A stretch of 64,000 nucleotides of DNA from assembly GCF_963675165.1 (NCBI RefSeq), contig NC_087390.1, positions 3,796,001 through 3,860,000 on the forward strand. The letters are read 5' to 3'. A model generated the notes under the pieces. That model was not told where the DNA came from and did no database searches. It saw nothing but the letters and a program-made list of their open reading frames with translations. A program made the translations under genes and the position numbers. Below are positions 1 to 12,706 of this stretch, in pieces (positions within the stretch are counted from its first letter, which is position 1; each line of letters begins with the position of its first letter). This DNA comes from Halichondria panicea (taxonomy: Eukaryota; Porifera; Demospongiae; Suberitida; Halichondriidae).

Positions 1-1200
1 GCACACGGCCCTGAGTATTCGTAGCCTTTTTTTTCTTTTGAGAAGAACTAGCACAGGACACACTGGTTGGGTCGAAGGGGCCATAGGAGGGTGAAGGAAA
101 CAGATTGTTGAGGGCATGAGATTCTAGCTTAGACGGTCTGCACAGCTGTTTTGAAACACTTAGAGCTTTCTTTACAAGCGAACCATTGATGACTGTTTAA
201 AGAATACATAAATGCCATGTTTAATTATAAAGAAGGATTGTAAACGAGGCTACCTCACAGCATACTTTTATGTTTCCCTGCGTTAAAGGCATGCACCAAG
301 CAAATAATTATAGTTGTATTGTAAGACTGAGCAATTATACGGTAGTGTCAAGTTAGTTATGGAGGACTTTTGGTATATAAAACTCCCAAAGACCAAACCA
401 ACAGTACTGTGTTTTCGTGTTTTGGGTGAGATCCAGAGGGGGGGGGGGGGGGGGAGTGTTTCTGTTTCTGCCAGCCAATCTTAATCCAAGTTATGTCTAA
501 GAAGTAGGAAGAGATTTAGTGCTAATGAAAGTTTCCTGACAGCATGGCTGTTAAAATCAAGACAAGAACAGGTCAAGTCAAGTCAAAATTTTACCCAACA
601 ACAGCCAACCCACCTGGGTCAAAAATGGTTTAGCTGTGAAAACACAAGGAGCTAATTCTGAGGTGTTTTACATGTTTGTGAGTTAAGCCTGTAGTTTCCT
701 ATCACCTCACTCTTAACATGTACAAGTAGTGCATGCATGGTTATTTTTACTATGCCACTATACAGCTGGCTGGCTATAGCTATAACCAGCAGATCACTCT
801 ACGACTTGATGCTTGTGGTTACGCAGTTCAATCTGGTTAAAGGGCTCGTATAACTTATGACTATGCAATCAGGGAGTCACATGTAACTGAGTGTTTATAC
901 CTTCCATTCTTTGATCTGGTACATGCTGTTAATTAATGAAAGCACCGCAGGCTAGGTGGAGCTAAAGCTACTAGCTATTATAGCAATCGTTATAATTATC
1001 ATGATGAACATCCAGTCCAAGTCTTAATTAATCGCTGCTATCTTACTAAGAGTGTAGCGACACTACATGGACAAGTTTTGCTACGCACTCTTCCGCTGCA
1101 ATGGTATTCCAATTAAGGCATAAATCGAGAATTATTTTGCGAATTAAAATCCAAGACTAGAAGCCTATAGAAACTTTTACTTGCACTCATTGATTCTTAG
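1..1200. other. No gene seen; 17-base G run
   Basis: AT-rich sequence with no convincing coding frame. The only notable item is an uninterrupted run of 17 G at 438-454, a class of homopolymer that recurs at 5979-5991 and 26355-26366. Confidence 0.5.
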
Positions 1201-1285
1201 CAGCTGTAGCAGTCTACACACACAGACACACAACCGTATACCTCGCTTGCACATGCTCACCAATTGCACATGCGCACCAAGGCAT
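1201..1285 (+). repeat. Dispersed repeat, copy 1 of 2
   Basis: This 85-base segment, running from CAGCTGTAGCAGTC through a CA-rich middle to GGCAT, matches 33226-33310 in the same orientation and at the same length, with scattered differences. The second copy lies inside the TTAA-flanked element nested in the Merlin transposon. It is therefore probably a piece of a mobile repeat family; its class is unknown. Confidence 0.7.
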
Positions 1286-1318
1286 ATGATGTCCCAAAGT
1301 AATAGATAGGATCTAAGA

Positions 1319-1509
1319 GGCCACTCCAACAAAGAACTTAGTTTCCCGTCCTGAGCGCGCATGCTTTCAGTGGTTGGATGTCATTTTAATTAATTAATAT
1401 GGCATCATCAAACCACAAGGCCATGTGGCTGCAGGCTGGTATTGAAGCTCGCCCTTGTTAAAATTCTGAGAAGTCAGGACGGGAAACTAAGTTCTTTGTT
1501 TGAGTGGCC
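1319..1509. mobile_element. Short inverted-repeat element (MITE-like)
   Basis: Positions 1319-1354 and 1474-1509 are inverted copies of each other over 36 bases with one mismatch, separated by about 120 bases. The length and terminal inverted repeats fit a non-autonomous DNA element or a hairpin. I see no clear target-site duplication, so a simple inverted duplication is not excluded. Confidence 0.6.
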
Positions 1510-1907
1510 TAATGTTTGCTACATTATTGTGAACACTAACTCTATACTATGGTTAACATTATCTAAAAGCTAGAGATTTTCTTTTATATGCCCCCAACTC
1601 ACTTCTAGTTCTATGGCAACTTGTACAACACTTCTATCACATCCTTTCCTATCATCCTCTAAGTCCACAAAGTTGCCCCTCGTGTTTAACTTGCAGAGCC
1701 AGGGTGGTAGCATCACTGTCATTTGGTAGCACGTCCTCCTTTCATCAACGGTGCCATTGGACATAAAGGTCACTGGACGCTTTGTAGCAAACAAGAACAG
1801 ACTTCTCAAACAGTTCCTTTTCCATCTTCAGATCAGAATAGACAGAGTTCTCACTTGGGCATGCAGTATGGAAGAGTCTCATGGCATGGTGGCATGCGCG
1901 ATAATAA
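1510..1907. other. No gene seen
   Basis: Open frames on both strands here show no recognisable motif or splice structure. Confidence 0.4.
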
Positions 1908-2799
1908 TTAACCCTTTCCCCGTTGAAGCCGTCATATGACGGCCACTCTAGTGGTCATTTTCAAAAATTCGTTGTGCCCACTGTGTTGGAGCTATGCACA
2001 CACTGTTGGTACCAGCACATGCCCATTGAGCTGCTCTTTCACCTGGTATCTTTAATATGCTGCCTTGAGGTACACTTTGTACAGTAATGTCGAAAGAAAA
2101 TTGACCGTTTGATAATGTTTCAAGATCTTCGTAGTACAATCTCAGTGAGGTTCTAAAGTAGCTAGACAGTGAGAATATCGATGCTTATGGCCTTGTTGAG
2201 TGAGAGGACTGTGACTGGGATCATAGCTAGATAAAAAGCTACCTCAAGCTAGAAAATATAGAGCCTGAAGGCCTGAGGAAGAAGCTCTTGCGATGGAACA
2301 ACTTCTTGGATCTGGTAAGTCTCGAGTAGCATCTGTAGTCTTGATAGCTTCAGTATAACTGTATATTTAGGCTAGTTAGTACAGCAGTGGACATCATGAG
2401 CCACCATTGAACTTGTAAACCTGTGTAGGTGAAGAAAACATTTCCCGGGAAAAGGGCGTCTGCTGATACGACCTCGCAAAGAACTTTCTGCAGATCCTGA
2501 TTGAACCATGTCACCGTGAGAACATTGAGAACACTTATTTAGTGTCTTTAGCCACTCTGTGCCTTCATACAATATTATTTGTGTACATAATTGTGAATGT
2601 TTGTAAACAATTGCTAATTAGTGGGGGTGGTCAGTTGCTAGGTAACGAAGATGGTGTCAAGATACCTCTGGGGTCTGCGCTACCTGTAGGAAATAGTTAC
2701 AAGTCATTTCAATGTATGGTTCATGACATACAAATTTTTAAAGAAAATTGTTATTTATTCTGTATTTTCTTGTTTTAATTAAAACGGGGAAAGGGTTAA
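1908..2799 (+). mobile_element. piggyBac-like non-autonomous element A
   Basis: The segment is bounded by TTAA at 1908-1911 and 2796-2799, the piggyBac target-site duplication. Immediately inside are perfect 13-bp terminal inverted repeats, CCCTTTCCCCGTT and its complement at 2783-2795. A 16-bp perfect palindrome, GCCGTCATATGACGGC, lies at 1928-1943, exactly 16 bases in from the left TTAA. At 892 bp with no transposase frame it is a MITE or deletion derivative. Related copies or fragments lie at 3448-3556, 46171-46391 and 51710-52514. The TTAA flanks and CCCTTT ends are seen directly; the superfamily assignment follows from them. Confidence 0.85.
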
Positions 2800-2817
2800 G
2801 GACCCTGAAGCAAAAGC

Positions 2818-2930
2818 TACCCCGGGGTAAAGTTCGCTTACCCCGGGGTAGGTTCCTCACCCCTACGTATATATAAGCTTCCAGTCACTAGCTTACCCCG
2901 GGTGTAAGGTGATCGTCACCCCGGGGTAAC
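2818..2930. repeat. Cluster of CCCCGGGG palindromes
   Basis: Four copies of TACCCCGGGGTA or a close variant occur at about 2818, 2839, 2894 and 2917, directly after element A. Related words occur at about 3452 and 9401. In an AT-rich background this spacing is not expected by chance. Function unknown. Confidence 0.6.
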
Positions 2931-3263
2931 TGTTTGTTACACTTGGCTTGCAGCCTGAAGTTTAACTATAGTGAACCTTGTGCAACCCTCGCTCTTTTGT
3001 TTATTGATGAGTTACGTACAGTACTTCTTTGAATAATATTCATAATATTCTTCTTTGATCTTTCACTAACTTCACAAAACAGAACATGATAGTATTATGC
3101 CCAGGCCGCCTGTATTTCTGTACAACTTGTGTCTATAATCATCTATATCTCATGATAAATATAGTTATACTGTCATTGTATACTGTCATTGTAAATTGGA
3201 TCCTGCACGTACTTGTCTGCTACCTTTAGTGCATCAAACCACACCCATAGGTCAAACGTTAAG

Positions 3264-3347
3264 ACTCAACTAGCTCTCAACTAGCGAAGGCTCAACTAGC
3301 GATCGATCACGCGAAGGCTCAACTAGCGAAGCGATCACTCAACTACC
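3264..3347. repeat. Short direct repeats of CTCAACTAGCGAAG
   Basis: CTCAACTAGC words, several followed by GAAG, recur about five times in 84 bases, interleaved with GATCGATCACGC-type words. It looks like a small degenerate tandem duplication. Confidence 0.5.
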
Positions 3348-3447
3348 AAGGTCTAGTTGTAATCATTATTTTATTATAAAACATACAACATAAAACAGAA
3401 TAAAACATAAAACAGAATAAAATTCGTATCTGAAATCACTCGTAGCC

Positions 3448-3556
3448 CAGACCCCGGGGTATCTTGACACCATCATCGTTACCTAGCAACTGACCACCCC
3501 CAACTAATTAGCGATTGTATACTGACTAAATAAGTGTTCTCAATGTTGTTTTCTTC
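3448..3556 (-). repeat. Fragment of piggyBac-like family A, inverted
   Basis: This segment is the reverse complement of roughly 2545-2690 of element A, with one internal deletion. It has neither terminal inverted repeat nor TTAA end. A short duplication (CTTCACCTACAC twice) sits at its right edge. Confidence 0.65.
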
Positions 3557-3599
3557 ACCTACACTTTTCTTCACCTACACTGAAGATATTTATAGTGGG

Positions 3600-4912
3600 A
3601 AAACTTCAGGTGATGAGCGATAATTATGATCATGACATGGATCTAATTATATAGAGCGGTATTAAACCCACACCAAAGAGGAAGGCAGCCGTTTCGAAAC
3701 CAAAAAATATATTGCTTAATATAACATGCGCAAGTTCCATGCATGCATTGATTATATTTTTAGAAACGCATTAGAAACGCACTACAATTCCCTACAATTC
3801 CGGATGTTGTCGCATTGTCTGATTCGGAAAGCTCTGTCTCCAGTGATTCAGATTCCTGGTCAGATATGGATCACGAAATCTAGTAATAGCTACATGTATA
3901 TACTTGATCCTTGATCCTTGAGACGCTCTGTCATCGATATTCCACCATGTCCTGTAGCGTATATATATACGTATACATTTAGCCCTTTCATGCTACACTT
4001 GTATAGTTTGAGGTCCGACGTCAACAAAAAATCGGAAATAATGCTTGAGTCTCTTGGCGTTCAATTACAGTTCTTAGCACTAACATAATTATTTATGGTG
4101 GTTACCACCATGGCATAGGTGTCGTCCACTGCTGCTTTTGCTCTATGTATAATAATTTTTTTAACGTAGATATATGCCACATGCACATATCCTCCTCTTA
4201 TAGTGGTATAATCCCTTGTATGCATGCAATTTATGATATGTATACTTTTATACTGAGTCAGAATAATTATATGTACATGGAAACAACTTGAAGGAAGTTT
4301 TGGTAAAAAAACAGTTGAAGCAGCTGAAACACCGGGACAATACAGTGCTTCCAATCACACCCGCAGATATCTGTCCTAGTGTGAAAGCTGCAGCATTAGA
4401 CCAGCCACTCCGTCAACTTTTCCGCTGAACAGCACTCAAAAAATTGACCATCAGCATCATGCCTGGACACCAACTGGTGGCATGATGGGCATTCTTATAA
4501 TTTTAATAATTTTTACGGCAATGATAACGTGTACCGTTTCAGGTTACTGGGTGGAGGGTGGGCTTTAGGTAACTTCAGCCAAGTATCTAGATATTGGCAC
4601 AGTGTTTCCTTTGATCTGCCCACAACAAGACTGTATAATTCATTGTATCATGCATCTACCATTAATTCACCAATTCTCATTATGATCAATATTATTATCG
4701 TGACTTATTGTATAAGCAATTAATAATTAATTATAGAATAATAATTATCTTGCACGATTAATACTAATAATAATACCTGCATGGCAAGACTTGTCATGCT
4801 ATGATTATATGACCTTGCAAGAAGACTTGCAAGTTACAAGATTGATAATCATGCAATGCCTGTACAATTCATGCAGCAAGATCTTGCAAGTATGCAAGCT
4901 CTTGTTACCTGG
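3600..4912. other. No confident gene; acidic-serine frame and short repeats
   Basis: Near 3815-3880 one plus-strand frame reads an acidic/serine stretch (SDSESSVSSDSDSW), and near 3660 another reads a basic PTPKRKAAVSKP. Either could be a degenerate transposase terminus, but there is no further support. About 4787-4905 repeats CTTGCAAG-type words. Nothing else is seen. Confidence 0.3.
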
Positions 4913-5230
4913 GTAAGATCAAGCTTCAAAAATAAGAACAGAGTAAACATAGCCTACCTCTAGAGTGGCATATTAATTTCCTCAGCTGCAAACATAATCA
5001 TGACAACGTACTCTATCTTTTAAAGTCTATCTTTTAAGGGCCTAAACAAGTAGCCCACCGCATTTGTTGCTAAAGATATTGGAGAATAGTTCCAGTACCT
5101 TGACTTCACTTGCAATGAATAACATTAATAAACATTATGAATCTCATTTAACACTACATAATCTACATTAATGTTGGCAATGAATAAAATTAATGGCCTG
5201 ACCCAGGCCTTAAGTACCCAGAGTACCTGT
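4913..5230 (+). repeat. Fragment of repeat family R1
   Basis: The segment matches, with gaps, the unit at 19021-19720: it shares the CAAGCTTCAAAA start, the CCTCTAGAGTGG block, the AATAACATTAATAAAC block and the GACCCAGGCCTTAA end. Other copies are at 20050-20663 (inverted) and 27896-28140 (inverted). It keeps one end of the family only. Confidence 0.75.
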
Positions 5231-6555
5231 AGGTGCTGTATCAGTACGTCTTTGTGAAAGGTGAAATTGATGCTCCATTCTGATTCTTGATGCCAGCTCA
5301 GAAGACGGTATAGAAAGTGTAAGAGATTCCATTTTGGCAAGATTTGGTGCAGTTTCAGTAATTAAATTTGACTGGCTTTGTATACATATCCAATAATTTT
5401 ACTGCGGAAGCTGTGTTGGAAGAGCAATCCAGATATTAGTTGTTCTAGCAAACGCGTGGGTGGGTGGGCGTAAATTTAGGGTGGTGTCGTGACATTTTCC
5501 TAATGAGTTATTCACGAAGGTTCCTAATGTTATGTTGAACTCAACTATCGGAGAAACTGAGAGACGAAGGTAAATAATGTTATTTTATGTCTTTGTCATA
5601 GACTTATCTTTGTCATAGGATTTTTAGGGGGAAACGTTTAATTGAGGGGGGTCTGGGCTTCAACCATACATTTTACTATAGGAAATAATCGAGGCCATCA
5701 CCTATTTCTACACCCAGTGCATAGCGTGCTTAGTCCGTGCTTAGTCCGTGCAAACTCACTTATTATTATTTCAAGGTCTACACTAGCACGCTTACACATG
5801 CATGTTTCCTTGGGAATTTGGAAAGTCTGGGTGTGGTCAGTCATTAGCAAATGTTATAAAAGCGTAGTTTTTGAGGTTCCACTGCAGATTGAATGTAAAA
5901 TCATCACGTATCCCTCTAACTATTCAATATAATTATGACGGTACATTTGGTTGTTATAATTATAATTATGACATCATTGGGGGGGGGGGGGAGGAATTTT
6001 GGCTGGGGGTAGGAAATCCCAGGGCAACAATAATATTATACAGTTGTAGGAATTACTCACCAGGTTGTCCGCACCAATATATTCGAGTCAGTGCTCTCAG
6101 GTCAACGCACATGCACATAAGTATCCCCAAGTTTTACTGGAGAAATGGCTGTCGATTTAGGTGGTGTTTGTAGAGATAATTATGTTGAATGTTGAAGCTT
6201 TTTTGAAGCGATGTATCGCACCATGTTACGTTTTACGTTCTGCTTTCACCTGTTATGCATCCTCAAATCAATCTTAAAACATTTTCAACCATCAATCTGG
6301 AGTTTTATCATTGCGAGTACATTGAATGTCTGCGAATGGTTTCATGAAGCTGACAGCTAGCAACTCAAAGAGAATAGTGAAGAGCTAAACTTGTAACGGT
6401 TCTCAGAGTTCCTGTGATAAGTCGATTTGGTTGTAGAGCTCAAGCACAAATGATTCAAATTGCTACCTTTGAATTTGCTATCCATAATACAATTCATGTC
6501 CCTTTTTGGCAGCAAGTCTGGAATTTTGTTTTGTCCAGGCAAGGGCGCTCGCTCA
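5231..6555. other. No gene recognised; G run
   Basis: Two overlapping plus-strand open frames (about 5642-5932 and 5871-6173) show no domain or splice pattern. A 13-base G run lies at 5979-5991. Confidence 0.4.
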
Positions 6556-6793
6556 GTTCTGAATATGCTGGAAAATGAGGAGGGGGAGAACAAGGCAATT
6601 TATTGCAAGCCTTTCTCGTGAAGACCTTCGACTGTTCCTCAGATTTTGTACAGGCAGTACTATAATAATGTACCGGGCTAGATTTGTCAGTATCGTTCAA
6701 TTAGGGTTCACTGGTTCAAATACTAAATTTTTTGCTGTAGGTATTTTGTTGGATAGGTGGATGATGTCTGTCCTAGCTGTAGGATTCCCCTAA
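6556..6793 (+). pseudogene. Possible HECT-like C-lobe fragment
   Basis: The plus frame reads a helical stretch followed by LRLFLRFCTGSTII. That resembles the conserved L..F...VTGS segment near the end of degenerate HECT-type ubiquitin-ligase domains in invertebrate repeat genes. The expected PxAHTC-type catalytic motif is not found downstream; the frame drifts after about 6730. This is pattern resemblance only. It may instead be an unrelated leucine/aromatic-rich exon. Confidence 0.3.
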
Positions 6794-6854
6794 TTTCTCA
6801 TGTCTAGGATCTGTGGCAGAAATGTAGCCAGCATGCACAAATGTCATAAACCAG

Positions 6855-7352
6855 TTATTTAAGCATACCAATACCAAAACAAAACACACAATAATTATTG
6901 TCAAAAGTCAACTGCATGATTGGGTAATCCAGGTGGAATGGTAATCCAGGTGGAATGGTACGCTGAGACTCATTGATCGATATCTTTCTTTGTTGAGCTT
7001 TTTTGTCCAATTCATTAAAGAAATTTTGGAATGCCAAGGGGAGGGGCTTTACAAAAACATTGTCAGATTCAGAGGTACTCTCTTCGCTTGACATGACCTC
7101 AGATATCATCACTTTCTTCCACTTGTCTTTTGATAACTCCGCTTTATCAAGAATACACGAACGTTCTTGCAATTTCTGCAAGCAAAAAAATGTCAATGAG
7201 CAAAAGGGTACAGTTCTAGTTATATTTTCTAAACAGCTATAATGGGGCTACCCTCAAAAGTCTTTCTCTTCTATTTCGATCGGCATAGACTCCTCTCTCT
7301 TTCAGGGACTGCTCCTGATGCTTACTTCGATAGTATGTGTAGGCAGCCGCTA
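6855..7352 (-). CDS. Multi-exon lineage-specific protein, minus strand
   Basis: Read on the minus strand, one exon (about 7340 down to 7243) encodes a basic segment with AAYTYYRSKHQEQ and RNRRERL. It is preceded by an acceptor ending TTTACTATAG and followed by a short intron whose acceptor ends TTTTTGCTTGCAG. The next exon (about 7193 to 6855) encodes KWKKVMISEVMSSEES, an acidic-serine patch, FVKPLPLAFQNFFNELDKK and a basic tail. A basic exon followed by an SSEES/PLP segment is a combination I associate with multicopy sponge and cnidarian genes. No function is assigned. The start of the gene is not found. Confidence 0.45.
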
Positions 7353-9537
7353 TAGTAAAAAAGAAGCACACAGACTAGCTAGCTAGTCTAAGCAGCTACA
7401 AAAAGACTTACATCGAATATCACATGACTGGAATTGTGGAATTGGAATTGTGGAATTGGGCCACCACCTCTTTAATCAGGGTACGGAAGGACTGTTGAAT
7501 GTAGCATGTAGCTCTGGAGGGTTAGGACGTATATGTATAATTATGGTTAAATGTGTAAGTATATATATACACCGTAACAGTACATAGAATCACCTGAAAT
7601 TGTAATTGTTTTACTATAACTGAGTACAAACGTACCCTATATTGAAGTCAAACCCGTTAAACTCAGTGTCCTCACTTCTAACAACATTTTATATGTTCTC
7701 CTATGCTGATTTGACAAAACTTCTTACACTGTCACACACTGCTCCAAGTTGTCTCCCATGATCGAAGATCGCTACTGTGCATCATGCAACACTTCCTGTA
7801 CGAATCCAACATGTATAGGAGGACACTATGCTGTCTTGATTCGTTTGGTCTAGACGGACTACCATGCGAGAACTCTTTTGTGGCTTGGCCGGCAGAATGT
7901 CTACGTATATTGTTAAATGGTAAAGGTCGTCATCTTAATTTTTGTATTTTAGTCATAATATTAAATGAAAATGGACTCAAAGTTTTAGTCTAAGTCAATC
8001 TAATTGCATCCAAGTGATACCGCTACGTGTCGAGATTCACACCATCGCTACGATTAGTGCAGGCCAAAATTTGAAATTTGTTCCAAAAGAGCCATGTCGA
8101 GTTCCTCGTGTGAAGGGCTACCATTAGCAAGTTTGCATCCACAGGTGTCACGCACAAAAGTTGTAACCTCCTCCTCCTCGTCTTCCATCACAGAATCACA
8201 GAGAGCTCCATTGGACCGAGAGCGTTACCAGTGGTGCGTGAAGGGATCCGTACAAGCGTTGCTTCCAATGGATCTGTTTCATGTGTAATGTCGTCATCGT
8301 CGTCATCGTTATGGTCATCGTCATCACCTAAACAAAGGCAAGAATTGTTAAAAGTTAAAGCCTAAATTGTTATTTCTTACCTTGCAGCGAGAGGATGTGC
8401 TCGTCAAACTCAAACCTAAACCTAGAGTCAGTACCTACATTGTAGCATTTTGTATTACATTTTATTTCATTACTTTATAATTATGATTACTGTGTTCTAG
8501 GTCTAGCCGATCTGAGATTGGTCTTTCCTGTCACATTAATTATTATGCTTTTCTAACTTCTGGAATTTTTTTTTCTGCCCGTGGGACAACACTCGGCCTG
8601 CTTACCGGTACAGGTGCCTTCGACCCACAGCTTCTTCCTTCTTCTTCCAAGTCCACACCAAAAATTAATTATAAACAGAAATTCCCCGCTTGGAATTTTA
8701 CCTAAAAAAAGGGTCAGTAAGCACATTTTGACAGTGCAAGTGCAGAATAAATCAAGGTGATTCAAGCTGAGTTGGAGCTCATTGGTGAAGGTGGAGTAGA
8801 TTGATCACAACATGATCACAACAGTTGAACAAATGTGCCACAGTGTAGGAGCTGAGCCGTCTCTGCCTCGTCACATAGATCCAACATTCCTGCTGAACTC
8901 ATTTCTCAGATTGAATCTCGTTTCACCAGTCACCACCAAACCAGTCACCACCAAACTGCCTCGGCTCTTCTTGTGAAAAAACCTGTGGAAGAGATGTTGC
9001 CAAAAATTGAGACATGTATGAAGACGACATACCTTCAGCCTTCCCAGTGTGTTTCTCTCCCAAATACACTCTACTGTAGAGAGAAGATGCAGATATTTTA
9101 TAGTCACATGTAGTAAAGGTCAAAGTTGTAAGGTGATGAGCCACACTATTAATAGTGTGCTCTGGGCTCTAGATCTAAGTACAACTCACTGCTTTAAGTA
9201 TACTGATTCGGGATCATCATGTAGATTTTTGACTAGTTTGACTAACTTGCACAATCAAATACATGGCTATGGGGTTCACGGCGTAAAGGGGTGTGTGGCT
9301 TCCAAGATAGATATAGATAGGATTGGATATAGATATAGACATAGATAGGATTGGCAACGGAAGAAATGAAGTCTATGTAGAAATGCCGTGTTTCGCTTTC
9401 TACCCCGGGTAAGTTTACCGGGAAACTTAATCATAGTCTATGCAAAGACAAATGCCTTTGGAAACGAAGAAAATACAATCTTGATTGTTTTTCGTGTTTA
9501 GCTACTTTAAAAAATCTACTTTAAAAAATCTATAGAA
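7353..9537. other. No confident gene; one open frame
   Basis: About 8848-9030 (+) is open in one frame and reads NIPAELISQIESRF and then KKPVEEMLPKIETC. It contains a perfect 15-bp tandem duplication (8925-8954). It could be an exon of an unrecognised gene. A cysteine-containing frame near 7765-7815 is too short to interpret. 9301-9352 is an AGATAT-type simple repeat. 9170-9260 shares a weak dispersed repeat with about 48160-48240. Confidence 0.3.
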
Positions 9538-10385
9538 TCACAGCAAGGTTTTGTTTAGATCAAGAAGCTCTCTAATGAAAATTTCCTCTCGGTCATACCG
9601 TAAGTCAACATTTGGCACCGTTGTAGGCATGATGTTACTCGTCAACTGCTGGTACTGAAATTTCTTTTGACCATTCCAGCAAAAAGTTCTCATGTTTCAA
9701 CAGCTAAAATCTGTATACGATCACATGTATCCGCATAAAGATATAATACACCTGTCCTACTTCTTCAATACTGATTGCTAGTGATTTAGTTGGATCTGTT
9801 AAACCTGGTCCTAACAACATCTCATCCTCCGTTATTATGGCACACTGGCCTTCCAACTGACAGTTAGCAAGCGACAGTTAAATGTAGGAAAACTATCTAA
9901 AGTTAAACCGCTGCTTGTCATCCACAGACTGAAACCTACTTGTTTGCATATGTGAATTGGAGAAAGCAACATCGATGCGCAAAAGTATGTCTAGATCTCT
10001 TCGAACTTGGTGAATTGCAGCCGTCAGATTTTCTCTGTGTGCTTCTTTGCGTTTTAGTAGCCATGCTCTAGGGTGGCTTGTTGTTCATTTCTTAGAGCAT
10101 CTCTTTCCTTGCGTAACTGTTCTTTCAATGTTACCTTTCTTAAGACTCTCTGCTGTCTCTTCCGCTTCTTTTTTGTACTGCGCTTATCTTCCACTGAATG
10201 GCGACTTGGTGCTTCTAGTGCTGCATATGATCTTCACATTCTTCATGTTGATGATCTGTACTGGGGGTGGGTAGGACTGGATGGTTCACCAAACAACTCA
10301 GAGCTCATGCTGGAACTGATGCTATCCGAGTCGAGTCTAGCTATAGCTCTACGTAGACTGTACGCAAGTACATATGAATCCCCTT
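9538..10385 (-). pseudogene. Coiled-coil protein gene, minus strand, frameshifted
   Basis: On the minus strand, exon 1 (about 10380 to 9925) reads a serine-rich N part (SDSISSSMSSELFGEPSSP), a highly basic stretch (KKKRKRQQRVLRKV) and a charged helical region (LKRKEAHRENLTAAIHQVRR), with at least two frame changes. Exon 2 (about 9885-9752) reads QLEGQCAIITEDEMLLGPGL and ends at a GTGTAT donor. The last exon reads YQQLTSNIMPTTVPNVDLRY and ends in REELL-type helix and a stop at 9538. The order basic region, coiled coil and conserved tail suggests a DNA- or protein-binding architecture. I do not recognise the family. Confidence 0.45.
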
Positions 10386-12560
10386 TTGTCTTGTCTTATC
10401 AGAAAAACTGAATGCAGTGGTTAGATCTGCAGATTGTGGTATGGCAAGGCAGCTCAGCTGACTGAGTAGCTAGATAGCCTATCATTTGCACTATAGGAGG
10501 ATTTTATAGACCTCTCTCACTAGACAACTACAGTCTAGCAACTCAGTCCTCATACCCGCCAAGACAATTTGATAATTGTATGCCTTTCAGCAGTTTGTTG
10601 AATTATCCTCAAGAATGGATGAGATGATGAAAATGATTAGTGACACTCCAGAAATTGCATTTAATAACCAGTGCTCAAACCATCCTTGAAGAACGAATTA
10701 AAGAAAAAACTGTACAAAGCTATGCTCTCGGTAAGTTGTCAATCTAACTGCAATGATTCCAGTCAGCAGTAAAGAAACTGCACGAAAGTGTCTCTGAAAA
10801 GTTTGCCCCTGATCTTGCGATGTGAGCTGATTACACTGTTAATTAACTGTTATAATCAGCAGAATCAAAACGTTGCAGATTTCCTCTTCAAGAAGAGGAG
10901 CTAGGCTTGTGTTATACATTATAATTATAGTATGGAATGCTTCACCGCCGTACTTTTAATGATAGCCAGCCTAGACGTCTTGCATCTGTCGAAAATATGA
11001 GGCGAAATTGGCTTCCAGAAGAGAGTAAGATTATAGTTGGTTGAGTATAGTGTTAATTGGTGTCTTCCTGTGCATGCAAGGCAAAAATGTTGGCCATTTG
11101 AATCAACGTTTTCCACCATGTAGCTAATATTCTGCATTTTATAGCACAAAGAGCAAAACTTTTAAGGGGAGAGGAAGAAAAAGGGAGATGGTCTCACCTT
11201 CTATATCTTCTATATATAGAACCTACAAATACTGGTACAGCACAGCACAGTGCATTTAGCAGCTCTGTCTGCCATGACAGTTTTGTGTTTATATCGTATA
11301 GAGCTCAATTAGAGGAAAGAGAAATTTCTGATAAAAGCTGCCTCCTGCAGGAGTACCATATCTTGGGCGATCACGCACTCCACAAGGGGAACAGCTACTG
11401 TAAGGAGGGCTGCAGTAGTAATCAACTCCTTATAGCTTACTCTTGCTGTGACAATTATTAATTGAACTGTGGGGCGGGATTACGCATGTGCAACAAAAGG
11501 CGCCATTGCTAGCTGGCTGTACTGCACTGTGTAGCTGTAGGATCTAGGATGGATCAGGACACTCACTGTACTAATAGGTTACGTTAGTACTGCTAAGTAA
11601 TAGTAGCAAGGAAATGCTATCCTAGCAAGGTGTACATGTAGTCTATGTGTATCTATATACCATATATAAAATTAGCATAGGTTCACCGTTGTGTGCCAGT
11701 GGTGATTTATCTTTAGGCAGGGGGGTTCTGGGGGGTTCTGTGTGCGTCTGTTCTGTGTGAGCCTTGGTTGTCAAGATGTGTCGTCTTTAGGCAGGAGGGT
11801 TCTTGTATCCAATACATAGGTAGTTTTTGCCCCTACCCCTGGATCCGCCCCAGTTGGAGTCCAATCCTCCACGTATTGGTTGGACTCCGCCCAACTAACT
11901 TGGACATATTTGTGTAGACACGCCCATACCTGCTTGATCGGAGCCGCTGCTACTGTTTTTAGTTTTTAAACAAGTGGGTTGTTTCAAGTGGGTTGTTTCA
12001 ACATTGACACGCGTGTCATTTGATATCCACCAACATTGTGAAATTCGCCAGAGGTACAAGGAAAAGCATATAGCTAGGGAAGTCTTAATATCTTGGAACA
12101 TTACAATCCATTTGTAAATAATTACTCACGTGACAATATGGCCATGATACTGTTTGTGCGTTTTTTCCCACTTCTTTATCTTTGAGTCACATTCTCTGTA
12201 TAGATTTTTAGTACCATTGTTGAAGTGCTGCTTTCGATCTCAAGGTATTGTCTCTTTAGAAATTGGGATTGTGTTTGTATACTTCCTTGGTAGGTTGTTT
12301 TGTTCTCTTTTCCAAACAATTTACGGTAATGCCGTTTGGAAGGTGTAGTTCGTATCAGATGGTTTCGCATTCAAACGGCGGTATGTGAAGCTCCAACACA
12401 TTGTGTGTTAGTTTCTAATAATGCAGCCTACTTCATTGGACGGCCCGGCCTGATTTTCATTATCAATCTCCAGAACCGCAAACTCATCTTCTTACGTGAT
12501 AGTAGTGTCCAATTTGTCAGGGTCGTCGCTTTCATTCTGTATTGTTATGTCTTTGTCGTG
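10386..12560. other. No confident gene
   Basis: A possible plus-strand exon near 10612-10735 reads MDEMMKMISDTPEIAF and then a charged helix in another frame. It is not supported by neighbours. At about 11854-11889 GGAGTCCAA and TTGGACTCC form a small inverted repeat. Perfect duplications occur at about 11730 and 11972-12000. Confidence 0.35.
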
Positions 12561-12706
12561 GCGATGGCGTCGGTTCGTGTCGTATCTGTGGGATCAACTT
12601 TTCGTCTCCAAAGGGCGACCAACAGAGGCCGTCCGGAGTGCAACTGTGTCACATCTGTCTCTTAGTTGAGTCACGTCTTTCTTCACACAGTCCATCCATG
12701 TACTCA
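12561..12706 (+). other. Possible CxxC...CxxC zinc-binding segment
   Basis: One plus frame reads SCRICG, then about 17 residues with QRPSG, then LCHICLLVESRL, giving two CxxC pairs spaced as in a zinc ribbon. No start, splice sites or further domain were found, and the opposite strand is also partly open (ending EDEFAVLEIDNENQAGPSN). Which strand codes, if either, is unresolved. Confidence 0.25.

Noticed and set aside
4061-4354. 97-residue minus-strand frame
   Set aside because: No motif, no splice context and AT-rich codon content like the surrounding non-coding DNA.
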